Assembly (NCBI GenBank): GCA_016706225.1
Contig: JADJKB010000016.1
Coordinates: 6,996 to 70,995 of the forward strand
DNA length: 64,000 bases
Direction of reading: 5' to 3'
Origin: Myxococcales bacterium
Lineage (GTDB): Bacteria > Myxococcota_A > Polyangia > Polyangiales > Polyangiaceae
Shown here: positions 17,233 to 26,770 of the stretch, piece after piece
Position numbering within the stretch: the first letter of the stretch is position 1
Layout: the number at the start of each line of letters is the position of its first letter
The notes under the pieces: generated by a model
Seen by the model: only the letters and a program-made list of their open reading frames with translations
Told to the model about the DNA's origin: nothing
Database searches by the model: none
Made by a program: the position numbers and the translations under genes

Positions 17233-17949
17233 TCACCATGAACCTCTCGCGCCTCCGCCCCCCGATCTTCCGCCCCCGCCCCCGAATCCACCCGCTCCGC
17301 CCCCGCCGCGGCCGGCCATCACGAAGAGCAGGCCCAGGGCGAGCCTCGGATTGGTAAAGAGCAGCAGCAGGAAGGCAGCGGCCAAAATTAGGTATAGAAC
17401 GATCTGGCCAGGGCCGGGACCTTGGGGACTCCGTGGAGCACTGCCGTCCTCGACGAAGGGCGCGCCCTCGATCGCTTCGAGCAATGCGTCGACTCCGGTT
17501 TGCAATGCGTCGTCGGCTTGTCCCGCGCGAAGCTTCGGGATCATGACCTCGTTGATGACGCGGGATGCGACCGCGTCGGGGACCCGCGCTTCGAGCGCGT
17601 AGCCGACCTCGATTGCGATGCGACGGTCCTCCGCGAGCACCGCGACCAGAAGGCCGTCATCCTTGCCCTTTCGTCCGAGGCCCCAAGCTTTGAACGTGCT
17701 CACCGCAAAGTCCTCCAGCGGTGTCGAAGCGAGCGTCGTTCCGATCCACACGGCCACCTGATGGCCGGTCTGTCGCTCGTAAGCAGCCAGCCTCCTGTCG
17801 AGGGTGCCTCGGGCTGCGGGCGAGAGGAGACCCGCCGTGTCGGTGACCCAGCTCTTCGGACGGACAGGGATCAGACCATCGCCAGCGAAAGCAGTGGCGG
17901 CGAGGGTGAGCAGCACCAGCGCGGGTAGCAAGCGCTGGAGCACTCGCAC
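17233..17949 (-). CDS. TPM-domain membrane protein with Gly-rich tail
   Basis: About 238 residues from the GTG at 17949, just after the LemA stop. A signal peptide (LLPALVLLTLAATAFAGDG) is followed by the TPM domain (VTDTAGLLSPAARGTLDRRL, YERQTGHQVAVWIG, KDDGLLVAVLAEDRRIAIEV), a membrane helix (IVLYLILAAAFLLLLF) and a Gly/Ser-rich tail. This is the standard YgcG architecture. An upstream in-frame start at 18003 would overlap LemA and is less likely. Confidence 0.85.
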   Translation of the reverse strand: MRVLQRLLPALVLLTLAATAFAGDGLIPVRPKSWVTDTAGLLSPAARGTLDRRLAAYERQTGHQVAVWIGTTLASTPLEDFAVSTFKAWGLGRKGKDDGLLVAVLAEDRRIAIEVGYALEARVPDAVASRVINEVMIPKLRAGQADDALQTGVDALLEAIEGAPFVEDGSAPRSPQGPGPGQIVLYLILAAAFLLLLFTNPRLALGLLFVMAGRGGGGAGGFGGGGGRSGGGGARGSW

Positions 17950-17959
17950 CAATTGCGCG

Positions 17960-18565
17960 CTAGAAGGCAACCTTCGGTGGCTTTTCAGCACCGGAGTCGG
18001 CACGGAAGTAGCCCTTTTCTTGGAAACGGGTGCTGAACGCCGACGCGATGAGCATCGTAGGGAAGCTGTTGCGCTCCGAGTTGAACGCTTATGCCGCTTC
18101 GTTGAATCGCATTCGCTCGACCGTGATGCGGTTCTCCGTGCCCTCGAGTTGCGCCTGCAAATCGCGGAAGTTTTGCGTGGCCTTCAAGTCGGGATAGCGC
18201 TCGACGACCACCAGCAAGCGAGCCAGCGCCGAGGACAGCTGAGATTGCGCCTCCTGAAACTTCTGTAGAGCCGCTGGACTGTCTGCGGCGATAGGTCCGC
18301 CCCCTGAGGCCTGTTGCGCAAGAGTGCGCGCCTGGGTGACGGCCGTGAACGTCTCCTTTTCGAAGGAGGCCGCGCCCTTCACCGTTTCGACGAGATTCGG
18401 CACCAGATCTAGGCGGCGCTGATAGACATTCTCCACCTGCGCCCACTGCGACCGCACTCCTTGATCGAGGCGGACCAGGCGGTTATAGGTGGAAACCGAG
18501 CATCCGACTGGGAGTAAGATGGCGACCGCGACGAGCGCGAGCGCGATGAGTCGTTTCTTCGGCAT
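17960..18565 (-). CDS. lemA: LemA family protein with an in-frame TAA
   Basis: MPKKRLIALALVAVAILLPV then GCSVSTYNRLVRLDQGVRSQ, with WAQVENVYQRRLDLVPNLVE and the NFRDLQAQLEGTENRI motif of LemA. The frame meets TAA at 18089-18091 right after RMRFNEAA. The same frame then continues as AFNSERNSFPTMLIASAF to GAEKPPKVAF and the stop at 17960. In family members a Gln normally sits at the TAA position, so this is one C-to-T change from CAA. It is either a sequence error or a true nonsense mutation removing about 42 residues. First gene of the LemA-TPM-TPM cluster. Confidence 0.85.
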
Positions 18566-18600
18566 GGGTTGGCTTTCCGGTGTTGCGGCGGTTCGAGAGA

Positions 18601-19264
18601 TCACGGCGCTCGAATCAGAAAGCTCGACTGATGTGAACGCGGCGCGCCCTTGTAGTGATACGTGTGGCGGCGCTCGTGATGCTCGCGGTGCTGCTCGCAC
18701 CAGAATTCCTCGCCGTTGGTCGCGCGCCGGGTTTCCAGGCAGCGCGGGCACGGGGGCTCGATCTTCGGGATGCTTGCGTCCGGTGGTCGCACGACGAGAA
18801 CGGCGCACGGCGCAAGCCGGACCGTCCCCTCCGCTACGGAGCCCAGCAAGTACCTCTGGGCCCCGCGCCGGCCGTGCGTGCCGACGACCACGAGCTCGGC
18901 TTCGACATCGGACGCGAGCTGGGCGATCGCCTCGGCCGCGCGGTTCGATCGAAGATGCGTCGTCAACTGCTCGAACGGCACAGGGGAAGCGTGTGTCTCG
19001 CACCACCGCTTCACGACGGCTTGGACATGCTCGTGCAAATCCGCCGACAGCCGATCCAGGTCAATGACCGCCGCCCCGCCGGCTCGGCCCGAGCCCGTAC
19101 GAGCTCGCCACTGTCGCGGTTTCGACGTGTACTACGTGCATGTGTGCTCGGTCGTGGCCCATCGCGAGCTCGCAGGCCCTCTCGAGGGCGAGGTCGCCGA
19201 GCTCCGAGTAGTCAACGCCGACGACCACGGCGTACGGCATCGTGTGTTTCTGTTTGCTGTTCAT
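18601..19264 (-). CDS. universal stress protein (UspA family), one frameshift
   Basis: ATG 19264 follows AGGAGA. The N-terminal part, MNSKQKHTMPYAVVVGVDYS then ELGDLALERACELAMGHDRA, and the second frame (ELVVVGTHGRRGAQRYLLGS then VAEGTVRLAPCAVLVVRPPD) form one Usp domain. The G-2x-G-9x-G(S/T) nucleotide-loop motif is recognisable. An indel near 19070 separates them. A C-terminal extension has CPRCLETRRA and WCEQHREHH, a Cys/His pattern that could bind zinc. A sigma-54-like site with nine instead of ten spacer bases lies at 19342-19354. Confidence 0.8.
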
Positions 19265-19656
19265 GGGGATCTCCTGTGACGATGATGTGGGCCGCATCAA
19301 GCCGTGGGCGCTTCCGCGCCTGATTCGCGCGCTCGCGGCTGGCAGATTGCGGCCAGCGTGGTCACGACCTCCCGGTCGACGCCATTCCGCTTTTTGGATC
19401 GCCCCACCAGCGGACAGCGAAATTGCAGGTGGAGTGACTCCGCAACGGGCGTTCGGTCCTTTCGCGCGTGTCGCTGGGCTCGTGGCTCAGACGCTTTCGG
19501 ATCGCTTGGAACACGAGCGCGAGACTGCAATCGCCATGCCGTGGCCAGATACGAGCGACCCGTGTGCGACGCTCGTGGGAAGCCGAAGCAAACGCTCTCC
19601 GCCGGTCCGCGTTTCGCGAGCCAGAGCACTGCGCGCGCGCGTGCGCGTACCGCGGC

Positions 19657-19673
19657 GTGACCGCGCGTGTCAC
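19657..19673. promoter_or_regulatory. 17-bp operator palindrome
   Basis: GTGACCGCGCGTGTCAC matches the consensus with one mismatch. It lies about 45 bp upstream of the element at 19703-19718. Confidence 0.7.
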
Positions 19674-19702
19674 GCGGAACGTGAGGGGGAGTCAGGTAGC
19701 GC

Positions 19703-19718
19703 CAGATCGATTCGTGCA
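19703..19718 (+). promoter_or_regulatory. sigma-54-like element, first of two similar copies
   Basis: CAGATCGATTCGTGCA. It has AG instead of GG at -24 but otherwise equals the element at 20264-20279, including neighbouring bases (tagcg before it, gcc after it). Each precedes a small gene starting MP. Confidence 0.4.
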
Positions 19719-19743
19719 GGCCTGTTTGCGGAGACCGCGGGCC

Positions 19744-19881
19744 ATGCCTGGGAAGAAAGTGGGCTGCGGCTTCGGGTCCGTCTCCGACTTGGCAGGACAC
19801 GTCGTGCCTTCCGGGCTTTTCCGGCGGACTTGCAGGGCGTTCACGTGCATCGGCTGCGAGAGCTCTGCAAGCCGGTCGTGA
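19744..19881 (+). CDS. possible small Cys-containing protein
   Basis: 45 codons from an ATG preceded by GCGGAGA: MPGKKVGCGFGSVSDLAGHV, ending FTCIGCESSASRS. There is no family match. It is supported only by its position downstream of the operator and promoter-like element. It could equally be non-coding. Confidence 0.3.
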   Translation: MPGKKVGCGFGSVSDLAGHVVPSGLFRRTCRAFTCIGCESSASRS

Positions 19882-19921
19882 GCTGTCGAGGGCGGACGAG
19901 CTCCATTGGCGCCAGCCACGC

Positions 19922-19958
19922 CATGGCGGGATCGGTCACGCCGTGACCGATCGGATCA
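19922..19958. promoter_or_regulatory. operator palindrome with a degenerate partner 20 bp upstream
   Basis: GTGACCGATCGGATCAC (19942-19958) is clear. At 19922-19938 only the right half GGTCAC is conserved, again in the 20-bp register. The target promoter is uncertain. Confidence 0.65.
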
Positions 19959-20263
19959 CTTCCCGTCCACCGCCGGACGTCGCCGTCCACACAAAACGTC
20001 CGTAGGCTCGTGGCGGCGATGGGCAAGACCCGATGAGGCGCCGTGAGTGCGCTTTCATCCTTCAGGCCTCGAATCAGATTGGAGGGACGCTTCCCTCATC
20101 TTTGATGGACGGGTTCTGCCCTCAATTCGCGTCCATTTCCGCCACAGTGTGGCGGGGGCGCGCTCCCGCCCCGGTGACACCTCATGGGCTGGCGCGACTG
20201 TCGCCGCGACCAGCGCGAACTTCGCACGAAGTCCGACCCGGTCGGTCATCTCGGCAGTAGCGT

Positions 20264-20279
20264 CGGATCGATTCGTGCA
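20264..20279 (+). promoter_or_regulatory. sigma-54 promoter-like element upstream of the gene at 20302
   Basis: CGGATCGATTCGTGCA, GG-N10-GC. Predicted start about 20290. A GGGAGG ribosome site and the ATG at 20302 follow. Confidence 0.55.
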
Positions 20280-20301
20280 CGCCCGCTCGGGAGGTAGGGC
20301 C

Positions 20302-20571
20302 ATGCCGCAGGACAAGCACAACGATGATGGCGCGATACGCCCGCTGCGCCTCGCGGCCACTGCGCGCCGCATGCCCGAGATGCCCGCCCAGGGTGCCGGC
20401 GCCGTGATGGAAAGCCACGCCGCGCCCGAGGGCGGCTTGGTCGTCTCGAGCGCGGACCCGCGGGCGATGTTCACGATGGTCGACAACCCAGCCGTCGAAC
20501 CGGTCGCTGGAGAAGCCGACGAGCGACTCCGCCGAGTCATCGACCCGATGGGTGGAAAGGAGGCGGTCTGA
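20302..20571 (+). CDS. small protein of unknown function
   Basis: 89 residues beginning MPQDKHNDDGAIRPLRLAAT, with a GGAGG site upstream. It is hydrophilic, has no membrane segment, and reads like a disordered or regulatory protein. Its stop overlaps the ATG of the next gene (TGATG), showing translational coupling with the methyltransferase-like gene. Confidence 0.6.
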   Translation: MPQDKHNDDGAIRPLRLAATARRMPEMPAQGAGAVMESHAAPEGGLVVSSADPRAMFTMVDNPAVEPVAGEADERLRRVIDPMGGKEAV

Positions 20572-21194
20572 TGCATGTCGGAATGTGGGGCCTCGCGGCC
20601 ATCGTCACCGTGATCGCTTCGTGGCTGATGTACCGCTACCTGGCGCCGCAGAGCTGGAAGGAATGGACGCGCGCGGGCGTGCTTCAGGCGTTCATCATCG
20701 CCTTCTACGCGGAGATGTACGGCTTTCCGCTGACCATCTATTTCCTCGCTCGGTTCTTCGGGCTCGACCTCGCTTGGACCAAGGGCGGCAACCTGTGGGC
20801 ACAGCTCTTCGGGACGCCGGTGGCGCACATCGTCGCCATGGTGCTCGGCTACGCCGTCGTGTTCAGCGGAGCAACGCTGGTCGCCGATGGCTGGCGCCGG
20901 ATCCATCGCGCCTGGCGCGAACAAAATCTCATGACGGACGGTGTTTACGCGCGCATGCGCCACCCGCAATACACGGGCCTATTCCTCATCGTCTTCGGAG
21001 AAGGCGTCGTGCACTGGCCGACGATCGTCTCCGTCGCCGCGTTCCCGATCATCGTCCTCGCGTACACGCTGCTCGCCCGAAAAGAGGAGCGACAGATGCT
21101 CGCGAACTTTGGCGACGAGTACCGCGAGTACCAGCGGCGCGTCCCGATGTTCATCCCCGACTCGATAGGCGGGCAGCACCCGCAGGAGGCCTGA
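20571..21194 (+). CDS. isoprenylcysteine-carboxyl/phospholipid methyltransferase-like membrane protein
   Basis: 207 residues with about five membrane helices. The C-terminal half has the ICMT/PEMT signature: MTDGVYARMRHPQYTGLFLI, then the ARKEERQMLANFGDEYREYQ end motif that binds S-adenosylmethionine. Likely a methylase of a lipid or small hydrophobic substrate. The start overlaps the previous stop and opens a run of closely packed plus-strand genes. Confidence 0.8.
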   Translation: MHVGMWGLAAIVTVIASWLMYRYLAPQSWKEWTRAGVLQAFIIAFYAEMYGFPLTIYFLARFFGLDLAWTKGGNLWAQLFGTPVAHIVAMVLGYAVVFSGATLVADGWRRIHRAWREQNLMTDGVYARMRHPQYTGLFLIVFGEGVVHWPTIVSVAAFPIIVLAYTLLARKEERQMLANFGDEYREYQRRVPMFIPDSIGGQHPQEA

Positions 21195-21195
21195 C

Positions 21196-21330
21196 ATGAG
21201 CGCGGAAACCATCACCATCATCAGCGGCCTCGCCCTGCTGGCCGTCTTTGCTCTAGTCGGCTGGAACCTCCGGCGCAACGCGCGCGGCGAGCAGACAGAC
21301 CGAAAGAGTCCAAGCCATGACCGACGGTGA
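21196..21330 (+). CDS. small single-span membrane protein
   Basis: 44 residues: MSAETITIISGLALLAVFAL, then VGWNLRRNARG and a basic end. The ATG at 21196 is preceded by CAGGAGG and lies two bases after the methyltransferase-like stop. One membrane helix, no family recognised. It belongs to the same operon by spacing. Confidence 0.6.
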   Translation: MSAETITIISGLALLAVFALVGWNLRRNARGEQTDRKSPSHDRR

Positions 21331-21405
21331 GGGAGCAGCCATGGCCAGCACGCGCAACGTTGTCGTCGTCGCGCCCTACGGCTTGCGTACGCAGGAGCAC
21401 GCGGC

Positions 21406-22140
21406 ATGACCAGCCGCGTACTGGCTGCGCCCCCGACCCCCGCCTCCGGGCAGGCAGCCGGCGGCACCTTCGCCGTGGGCAGTCCTCGAGCACGCATTGT
21501 GACCAGCGGGCTTGCCGGGCTGCTGGGCGCATCGCTGTTCGCGGCATCGATCGTCTCCTTGCAGGTCGTCCGCCCCGACGTCGACTGGGCACGCGACTAC
21601 GTGAGCGACTTGGCGAATGGACACTTCGGATGGGTGTTCATCTCCGCCACCCTCGCGCACGGCCTGGGCAACCTCGCGACGAGCGTGGGGCTTCACCTTT
21701 CGCTCGAGCGCAGTCTACTCCGAACCTGGGCGGTCTTTATCTTCCGTGTCGGCGCCGCAGGCATCATGGTGGGTGCCGTCGTCACGACCGATGCACCGGG
21801 AGCAGCTCCGACCACCGCCGGACTCGTCCATGGTGCCATCGCGACCGGATCCTTCGTGTTGCAACTGCTCGCGGTGTTGCTGTTCTCAGCCGAATTTGCG
21901 CGTCAACCCCATTGGCGCGGACGGAGACGCTGGTCCTTCGTGCTGGCGATGCTCGCGGCGGTGGCGCTGGTTGTTTTTTTCGCCTCCGTTCGCCTTCGTT
22001 ACATGACGGGGCTCGCCGAGCGCCTGGCGCTGGGGACGCCGCTAGCGTGGGAGCTCTGGGCCGCATATCAGCTCAGCCGTTGGGTAGCGACCCCACGCCG
22101 ACCGCTCGTCACGAGCAAACAAGCGGAGAACGTGACATGA
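21406..22140 (+). CDS. DUF998 membrane protein
   Basis: 244 residues with six to seven hydrophobic segments. RPDVDWARDYVSDLANGHFG and the adjoining helices match the DUF998 pattern (an early Ser/Asp/Leu motif after the first helix). Function unknown. The stop overlaps the ATG of the MFS gene (ATGA). A 22-codon open frame at 21341-21409 just upstream shows no recognisable product. Confidence 0.75.
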   Translation: MTSRVLAAPPTPASGQAAGGTFAVGSPRARIVTSGLAGLLGASLFAASIVSLQVVRPDVDWARDYVSDLANGHFGWVFISATLAHGLGNLATSVGLHLSLERSLLRTWAVFIFRVGAAGIMVGAVVTTDAPGAAPTTAGLVHGAIATGSFVLQLLAVLLFSAEFARQPHWRGRRRWSFVLAMLAAVALVVFFASVRLRYMTGLAERLALGTPLAWELWAAYQLSRWVATPRRPLVTSKQAENVT

Positions 22141-23480
22141 CCCGAGAATCGATACAGTCGGTTCTCGAGCTCCACCCTTCAGCACGGCGACGCGCTCGGC
22201 GACGGGACATGAAGCCAGCGCGAGGGCCTCCGGGGATGACGCGCAAGCTCTTTGCGCTGTCGCTTTCAATCGCCCTGGCGATGTCCGGCGTCGGGATCAT
22301 TTTACCCGTCGTGCCCTCCCACATCGAGCGCCTGGGGCTCGCCAGCGCATCGACCGCACAAGTGGCGTTGCACGTCAGCCTGTTGGCGGCTGGTTACGCG
22401 CTCATGTACTTGCTTTTTGCGCCCCTCTGGGGCCGTCTCTCGGATTCGCTCGGCAGGCGGCCACTTCTGGTGATCGGGCTCACCGGATTCGCAATCGGGC
22501 AAGCGCTCTGTGGTTTCGCTACCTCGCTGGCGGTCGTGTACGCGATTCGCCTGGGAACCGGCATCGTCTCGGCAGCGATCATCCCCGCCGCCTTCGCTTT
22601 CGTGGCCGACACGACCAACGAGGAGCAACGAACGCGCGGTATGGCGCAGTTGAGCGCGGCAGGCGGCATCGGTTTCGTGATCGGCCCGGCCCTCGGCGGG
22701 CTCCTGGGCGGCATCCACCTCCCCACCAGTGGGCTGCCCGTCGCGGACTTCTCGCTGCCCTTCTTCGCCGCCTCAGGTTGCGCTCTGCTCGCGCTCCTCA
22801 CGCTGCGCTGGGTCAAAGAGCCGGTGGTCCCCGCGACCGCGCAGCCGCCGGGCTCCGTGGCGTGGATCGGCCTCACCCGCCGGATCGGGCTGCCCTTGGC
22901 AGTGGCAATGGCCGGACAAGTCGCCGTCGCGCTCTTCGAAACCACGTTCGCCCTTCACGCACGCACTGACCTCGGCATGAGCCTAGTCGAGATCGGGACA
23001 GTGTTCATGATGTGCGGCCTGATGATGCTCGTGGTCCAGCTCGGCGCGGTCGCTCGCCTCGCACGCCGTTTTGGCGAAGTGCATCTCGCCTCGGCGGCCC
23101 TCGCGCTCATGGGGCTGAGCCTGACCCTCTTGGCTTCGGCGCACAGCACCGCCACCGTGTTTGCGCTGGTCGCCTCGTATGGGATCGGAATGGGGCTGCT
23201 CACGCCGGCCGTGTCGGCGCTCGTGTCGAGGCGCGGCGGCGCACATGCGGGGGCCGCACTGGGACTCGAAAGCGGTGCCAAGAGCCTGGGTCAGATCGCT
23301 GGCCCAGTCCTCGGCGGTGTGCTCTTCGGCGCCTCCGTGGCCATTCCTTTCTGGCTCGCCAGCGGACTGCTCCTCGGCCTCGCCCCTGTCTTCGCATGGA
23401 GCGGTCGACGCACGCTCGAACCCCCGAGCGGTCGGGCGGCGAAAGGCAAGCTCGTGTTGCTCAAGCAGGAGGCGAGATGA
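22137..23480 (+). CDS. MFS transporter (drug/H+ antiporter type)
   Basis: About 447 residues from the ATG at 22137, or 414 from the internal ATG at 22236 (MTRKLFALSLSIALAMSGVG). Twelve hydrophobic segments are visible. The motif A loop APLWGRLSDSLGRRPLL, AIRLGTGIVSAAIIPAAFAF and the antiporter motif C-like GFVIGPALGGLLGG are those of TetA/Bcr-type efflux proteins. Substrate unknown. Overlaps with both neighbours indicate coupled translation. Confidence 0.87.
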   Translation: MTRESIQSVLELHPSARRRARRRDMKPARGPPGMTRKLFALSLSIALAMSGVGIILPVVPSHIERLGLASASTAQVALHVSLLAAGYALMYLLFAPLWGRLSDSLGRRPLLVIGLTGFAIGQALCGFATSLAVVYAIRLGTGIVSAAIIPAAFAFVADTTNEEQRTRGMAQLSAAGGIGFVIGPALGGLLGGIHLPTSGLPVADFSLPFFAASGCALLALLTLRWVKEPVVPATAQPPGSVAWIGLTRRIGLPLAVAMAGQVAVALFETTFALHARTDLGMSLVEIGTVFMMCGLMMLVVQLGAVARLARRFGEVHLASAALALMGLSLTLLASAHSTATVFALVASYGIGMGLLTPAVSALVSRRGGAHAGAALGLESGAKSLGQIAGPVLGGVLFGASVAIPFWLASGLLLGLAPVFAWSGRRTLEPPSGRAAKGKLVLLKQEAR

Positions 23481-23629
23481 ACGTCGCCGTCACACTCTCT
23501 CCGCGGGACTACGACGTCGTGCTGTTCGATCTAGACGGTGAGGTCCTCGAAATTAACGACCCGCGTCGATTGAACGACGACGCCACCGACGTCGGCACGC
23601 ATAGAGATTCGACAGGAGACACCCCATGA
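23477..23629 (+). pseudogene. N-terminal remnant of a HAD-family hydrolase
   Basis: MNVAVTLSPRDYDVVLFDLD then GEVLEIND: the HAD motif I (FDLDG) in a context typical of beta-phosphoglucomutase/trehalose-phosphatase-like hydrolases found beside phosphoketolase genes. The frame ends after 50 codons, lacking motifs II-IV. The rest of the gene is absent before the ATPase start at 23626, so this is a deletion remnant. Confidence 0.6.
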
Positions 23630-26139
23630 AAGAACACGAACACACCGCCAACCAGGAACCGGCAGCAAAACCGGTGCCCGGCGAGGTGGCCAAGGACGAG
23701 GGCTCCAAGCCTCCGGCACACCATGCCCATCATGCCCACATGGCGGCGGACTTTCGAAAGCGGTTCTGGATCTCGCTGGTCGTGACCCTGCCGATCCTCG
23801 TGCTCTCGCCGATGCTTCAATCGCTGGTGGGCCTGCGAGAAGCCATCCGGTTTCCCGGCGACATGTACGTGCTGTTCGGTCTCTCTTCGGCAGTCTTCGT
23901 ATACGGCGGCTGGCCGTTCCTCAAGGGCTTTGGTGAGGAGATCAAAGCCCGCCGGCCCGGAATGAAGACTCTCATCTCCGTCGCCATCGCCACCGCGTAC
24001 ATCTACAGCAGCGCCGTGGTGTTCGGGCTGACCGGCAAGATGTTTTTCTGGGAGCTCGCCTCCCTGATCGACATCATGCTCGTCGGGCACTGGATCGAGA
24101 TGAAGTCCCGTGATGGGGGCTTCGCGGGCGCTCGAGGAGCTGGCGAAACTCATGCCCTCCGATGCGCACAAGCTCATGCCCGACGGCAGCGTGAAGGATG
24201 TGCCGCTCGGCGAGCTTTCGGTGGACGACAAGGTCCTCATCAAACCTGGCGAGAAGATCCCCGCGGACGGTCTGATCGTGGCCGGCGAGAAGTCCGGTCG
24301 ACGAGGCCATGCTGACCGGCGAATCGACCCCTGTCGCCAAGAAGACCGGCGGCAAGGTGATCGGCGGGGCCATCAACGGGGAAGGCTCGCTCACTGTCGC
24401 GGTCAAGGGCACCGGCAAGGACTCGTTTCTGTCGCAGGTCATCGACCTCGTCAAACAGGCCCAGGAAAGCAAGTCGAGGACCCAGGACCTCGCCAACACC
24501 GCGGCGATGTGGCTCACCATCGTGGCGCTGGGGGGCGGAGTTCTCACCTTCCTGATCTGGAAGGTCCTGATGGGCAGGGAGTTCGCGTTCGCCATCGAAC
24601 GCACCGTGACCGTGATGGTCATCGCCTGCCCGCATGCACTCGGTCTCGCTGTGCCGCTGGTGGTGGCCGTCTCCACGGCCCTCGCGGCGAAGCACGGCCT
24701 GCTCATCCGGAGTCGAGCTGCATTCGAGGCCGCCAGGAAGCTCGGGGCCATCATCTTCGACAAGACCGGCACGCTCACCGAGGGCCGATTCGGAGTGACC
24801 GACACGCTGATCCTGGACGAAGACATCACCGAAGAAGCGCTGCGCAGCTACGCGGCTTCCGTGGATGCAAACTCCGAGCATCCCATCGCCAAGGCCATCG
24901 CCGCCGCTTCGGAGAAGAAGCTGCCCGTCGAAGGCTTCAAGAGCCTCACCGGAAAGGGCGCAGAGGGCCGGGTCGACGGCAAGGACATCAAGGTGGTCAG
25001 TCCTGGCTACCTGCGCGAACAAAACATCGAGCTCAACGACAAGCGCATCGAGCCCCTCCAAGCGCAAGGCAAGACGGTCGTGTTCGTCCTCGTGGACGGG
25101 AAGTTAAAAGGGGGCGATCGCGCTCGCCGACATCGTTCGACCCGAAGCGAAGCAGGCCATCACTCTGCTCAAGGCGCGGGGCATCCGCTGCCTGATGCTG
25201 ACGGGCGACAACAAGGCGACGGCGAAATGGGTCTCGGAGCAGATCGGGCTGGATGAATACTTTGCCGAGGTCCTGCCCCAGGACAAGGCCGCCAAAGTGA
25301 AAGAAGTCCAGGCTCGGGGCGTCCTCGTGGCCATGACCGGCGACGGCGTGAACGATGCTCCGGCGCTCGCGCAGGCTGACTTGGGCATCGCCATTGGAGC
25401 CGGCTCCGATGTGGCGGTCGAGACTGCCGATGTGATTCTGGTGAGGAGCAATCCGCAGGATGTCGTCGCGATCCTGGAGCTCTCCCGCGCGACGTACCGG
25501 AAGATGATTCAGAACTTGCTCTGGGCAACCGGCTACAACGTCGTCGCCCTTCCGCTCGCGGCCGGTGCCCTTTACGCCTGGGGCGTGTTGCTCACTCCCG
25601 CGCTCGGCGCGGTGTTCATGTCCGCGAGCACGGTGATCGTGGCCATCAACGCGCGAATGCTGAAGCTGAAGACCGGGCCGAAGCCTCCAGACAAAACCGA
25701 ACTCCCAGTCGAGCAAAAACCCGCGTCCAGCGCCGAAGCCAAGGCCGAGCCCAAGCCGGAAGCCGAAGCCAAGACCAAGCCGGAAGCCAAGGCCGAACCC
25801 AAGCCGGAAGCCGAAGCCGAGGCCAAGACCAAGCCGGAAGCCAAGGCCGAACCCAAGCCGGAAGCCAAGGCCGAACACAAGCCGGAAGCCGAGGCCGAGG
25901 CCAAGCGCAAGCCGGAAGCCAAGGCCGAGCCCAAACCCGAAGCCGATACCGATGCATCGCAGCCGCCTGTTGCGCCGCGGGTCGTTCAGCGAGTCCACGA
26001 GCTCTACGAGGCGCTAGGGCGCGAGGACGTTCGCGCGGTCCAAGCGTGGGAGGACTCGAAGCGGGAGAGTCAAAAGACTGAAGCCAAAGCTGACGCCAAT
26101 CGCGAAGGCGCCAACCCCAAACCTGGAAGCCAACCTTGA
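23626..26139 (+). CDS. CopB-type P1B ATPase with His-rich N-terminus and repeat tail (three frameshifts)
   Basis: A heavy-metal-exporting ATPase. The N-terminus has HHAHHAHM. Membrane helices, the TGES-type actuator loop (AMLTGESTPVAKKT), the metal-site motif VMVIACPHALGLAVPLV, FDKTGTLTEG (phosphorylated Asp), SEHPIAKA, MLTGDN and TGDGVNDAPAL are all present. CPH rather than CPC places it in the CopB-like group. The frame changes near 24115 (a G5 run), near 24295 and near 25110 (a G5 run). The last 160 residues are an unusual Lys/Pro/Glu/Ala repeat tail followed by a hydrophilic end. Export of Cu(II)/Ag is likely. Confidence 0.87.
25735..25950 (+). repeat. coding repeat of KPEAEAK units in the ATPase tail
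   Basis: About 12-14 imperfect copies of a 15-18 bp unit encoding KAEPKPEAEAKTKPEAKAEP-like sequence. Low-complexity, charged and probably disordered. Similar Lys/Pro/Glu codons recur at 26722-26770, after the DUF4395 gene. Confidence 0.85.
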
Positions 26140-26151
26140 CCGACACACCAA
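26128..26151 (+). repeat. 24-bp direct repeat, copy 1
   Basis: Identical to 26771-26794. It overlaps the ATPase stop codon. The flanks are also similar for about 50 bp to the left, which points to a local duplication of the ATPase tail. Confidence 0.85.
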
Positions 26152-26203
26152 CGTCGGGGATCGCTGGGTCCGTCGAGTCAGGCGCGCCGGAGGCAGTTCT
26201 ACC

Positions 26204-26725
26204 ATGACCCAGATCCGGGCAGTCACACTCAGAAACCTGGACAAGCAGGGATTCGCCGGTCTCGATGATGTCGCCAAATCCCGTCAGGCGTGGCCGCTAC
26301 GGTTCACACCCGCGGTGAGCGTCAGCCTGATCGTGATCGGGCTGGCCCTTCAGTCACCGTGGTGGCTGGCGGGCATTGCGCTGGTGGCGCTGAGTGGCGC
26401 GCTGCTGCCGAGAGGCATGCTGATCGACACGCTCTACAACATCGGCGTGCGGCATCTGTTCCGTGCGCCCCCGTTGCCTCCGACGCCGAAACCCCGTCAG
26501 TTCTCCTACCTCATCTCGACCGCGTTCTTGAGCGCCTCGGCCGTGCTCTTCTACGCCGGGTTGCCGGTGCTGGGCTCCGTGGTGGGTGGGTCAGTAGCCA
26601 TCGCTGGCACCGTCCTTGCCACGACGCATTGGTGTCTCGGCTCCTTCTACTACCGGCTGATCTTCCGCGCGAGAATGCCAAGACTGAAGACCGGGCGGCA
26701 GCCGGCAGCCGAAACGAAACACTGA
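26204..26725 (+). CDS. DUF4395-like membrane protein
   Basis: 173 residues with four membrane segments. RFTPAVSVSLIVIGLALQSP near residue 33, PRGMLIDTLYNIGVRHLFRA and THWCLGSFYYRLIF near the end resemble DUF4395 proteins, which have the same Arg-Phe start of the first helix and a Cys near the last. The tail (PRLKTGRQPAAETKH) resembles the beginning of the ATPase tail, as if the two genes share a duplicated 3' end. Confidence 0.7.
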   Translation: MTQIRAVTLRNLDKQGFAGLDDVAKSRQAWPLRFTPAVSVSLIVIGLALQSPWWLAGIALVALSGALLPRGMLIDTLYNIGVRHLFRAPPLPPTPKPRQFSYLISTAFLSASAVLFYAGLPVLGSVVGGSVAIAGTVLATTHWCLGSFYYRLIFRARMPRLKTGRQPAAETKH

Positions 26726-26770
26726 AGCCAAAGCTGAGCCCGAACCCGAACCCGAGCCCAAACCCGAAGG

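Larger units (their letters stand above)
19265..19743. other. gene-free stretch with one operator
   Basis: No reading frame here has a convincing start, family motif or signal peptide on either strand. It holds the operator palindrome at 19657-19673 and a sigma-54-like element at 19703-19718, and probably serves as regulatory DNA for the flanking genes. Confidence 0.5.
19882..20301. other. gene-free stretch with operators and promoter-like repeat
   Basis: No credible coding sequence. It contains operators at 19922-19958, a weak one at 20233-20249 (CCGACCCGGTCGGTCAT) and a sigma-54 element at 20264-20279. Confidence 0.5.

Noticed and set aside
19265..19743. A 167-codon minus-strand frame at 19297-19800
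   Set aside because: Arg/Pro/Ser-rich composition without signal, domain or ribosome site, and it crosses the operator and the start of another frame.
20302..20571. Homology between the small proteins at 19744 and 20302
   Set aside because: Only the upstream DNA is alike. The protein sequences show no similarity beyond the first two residues.
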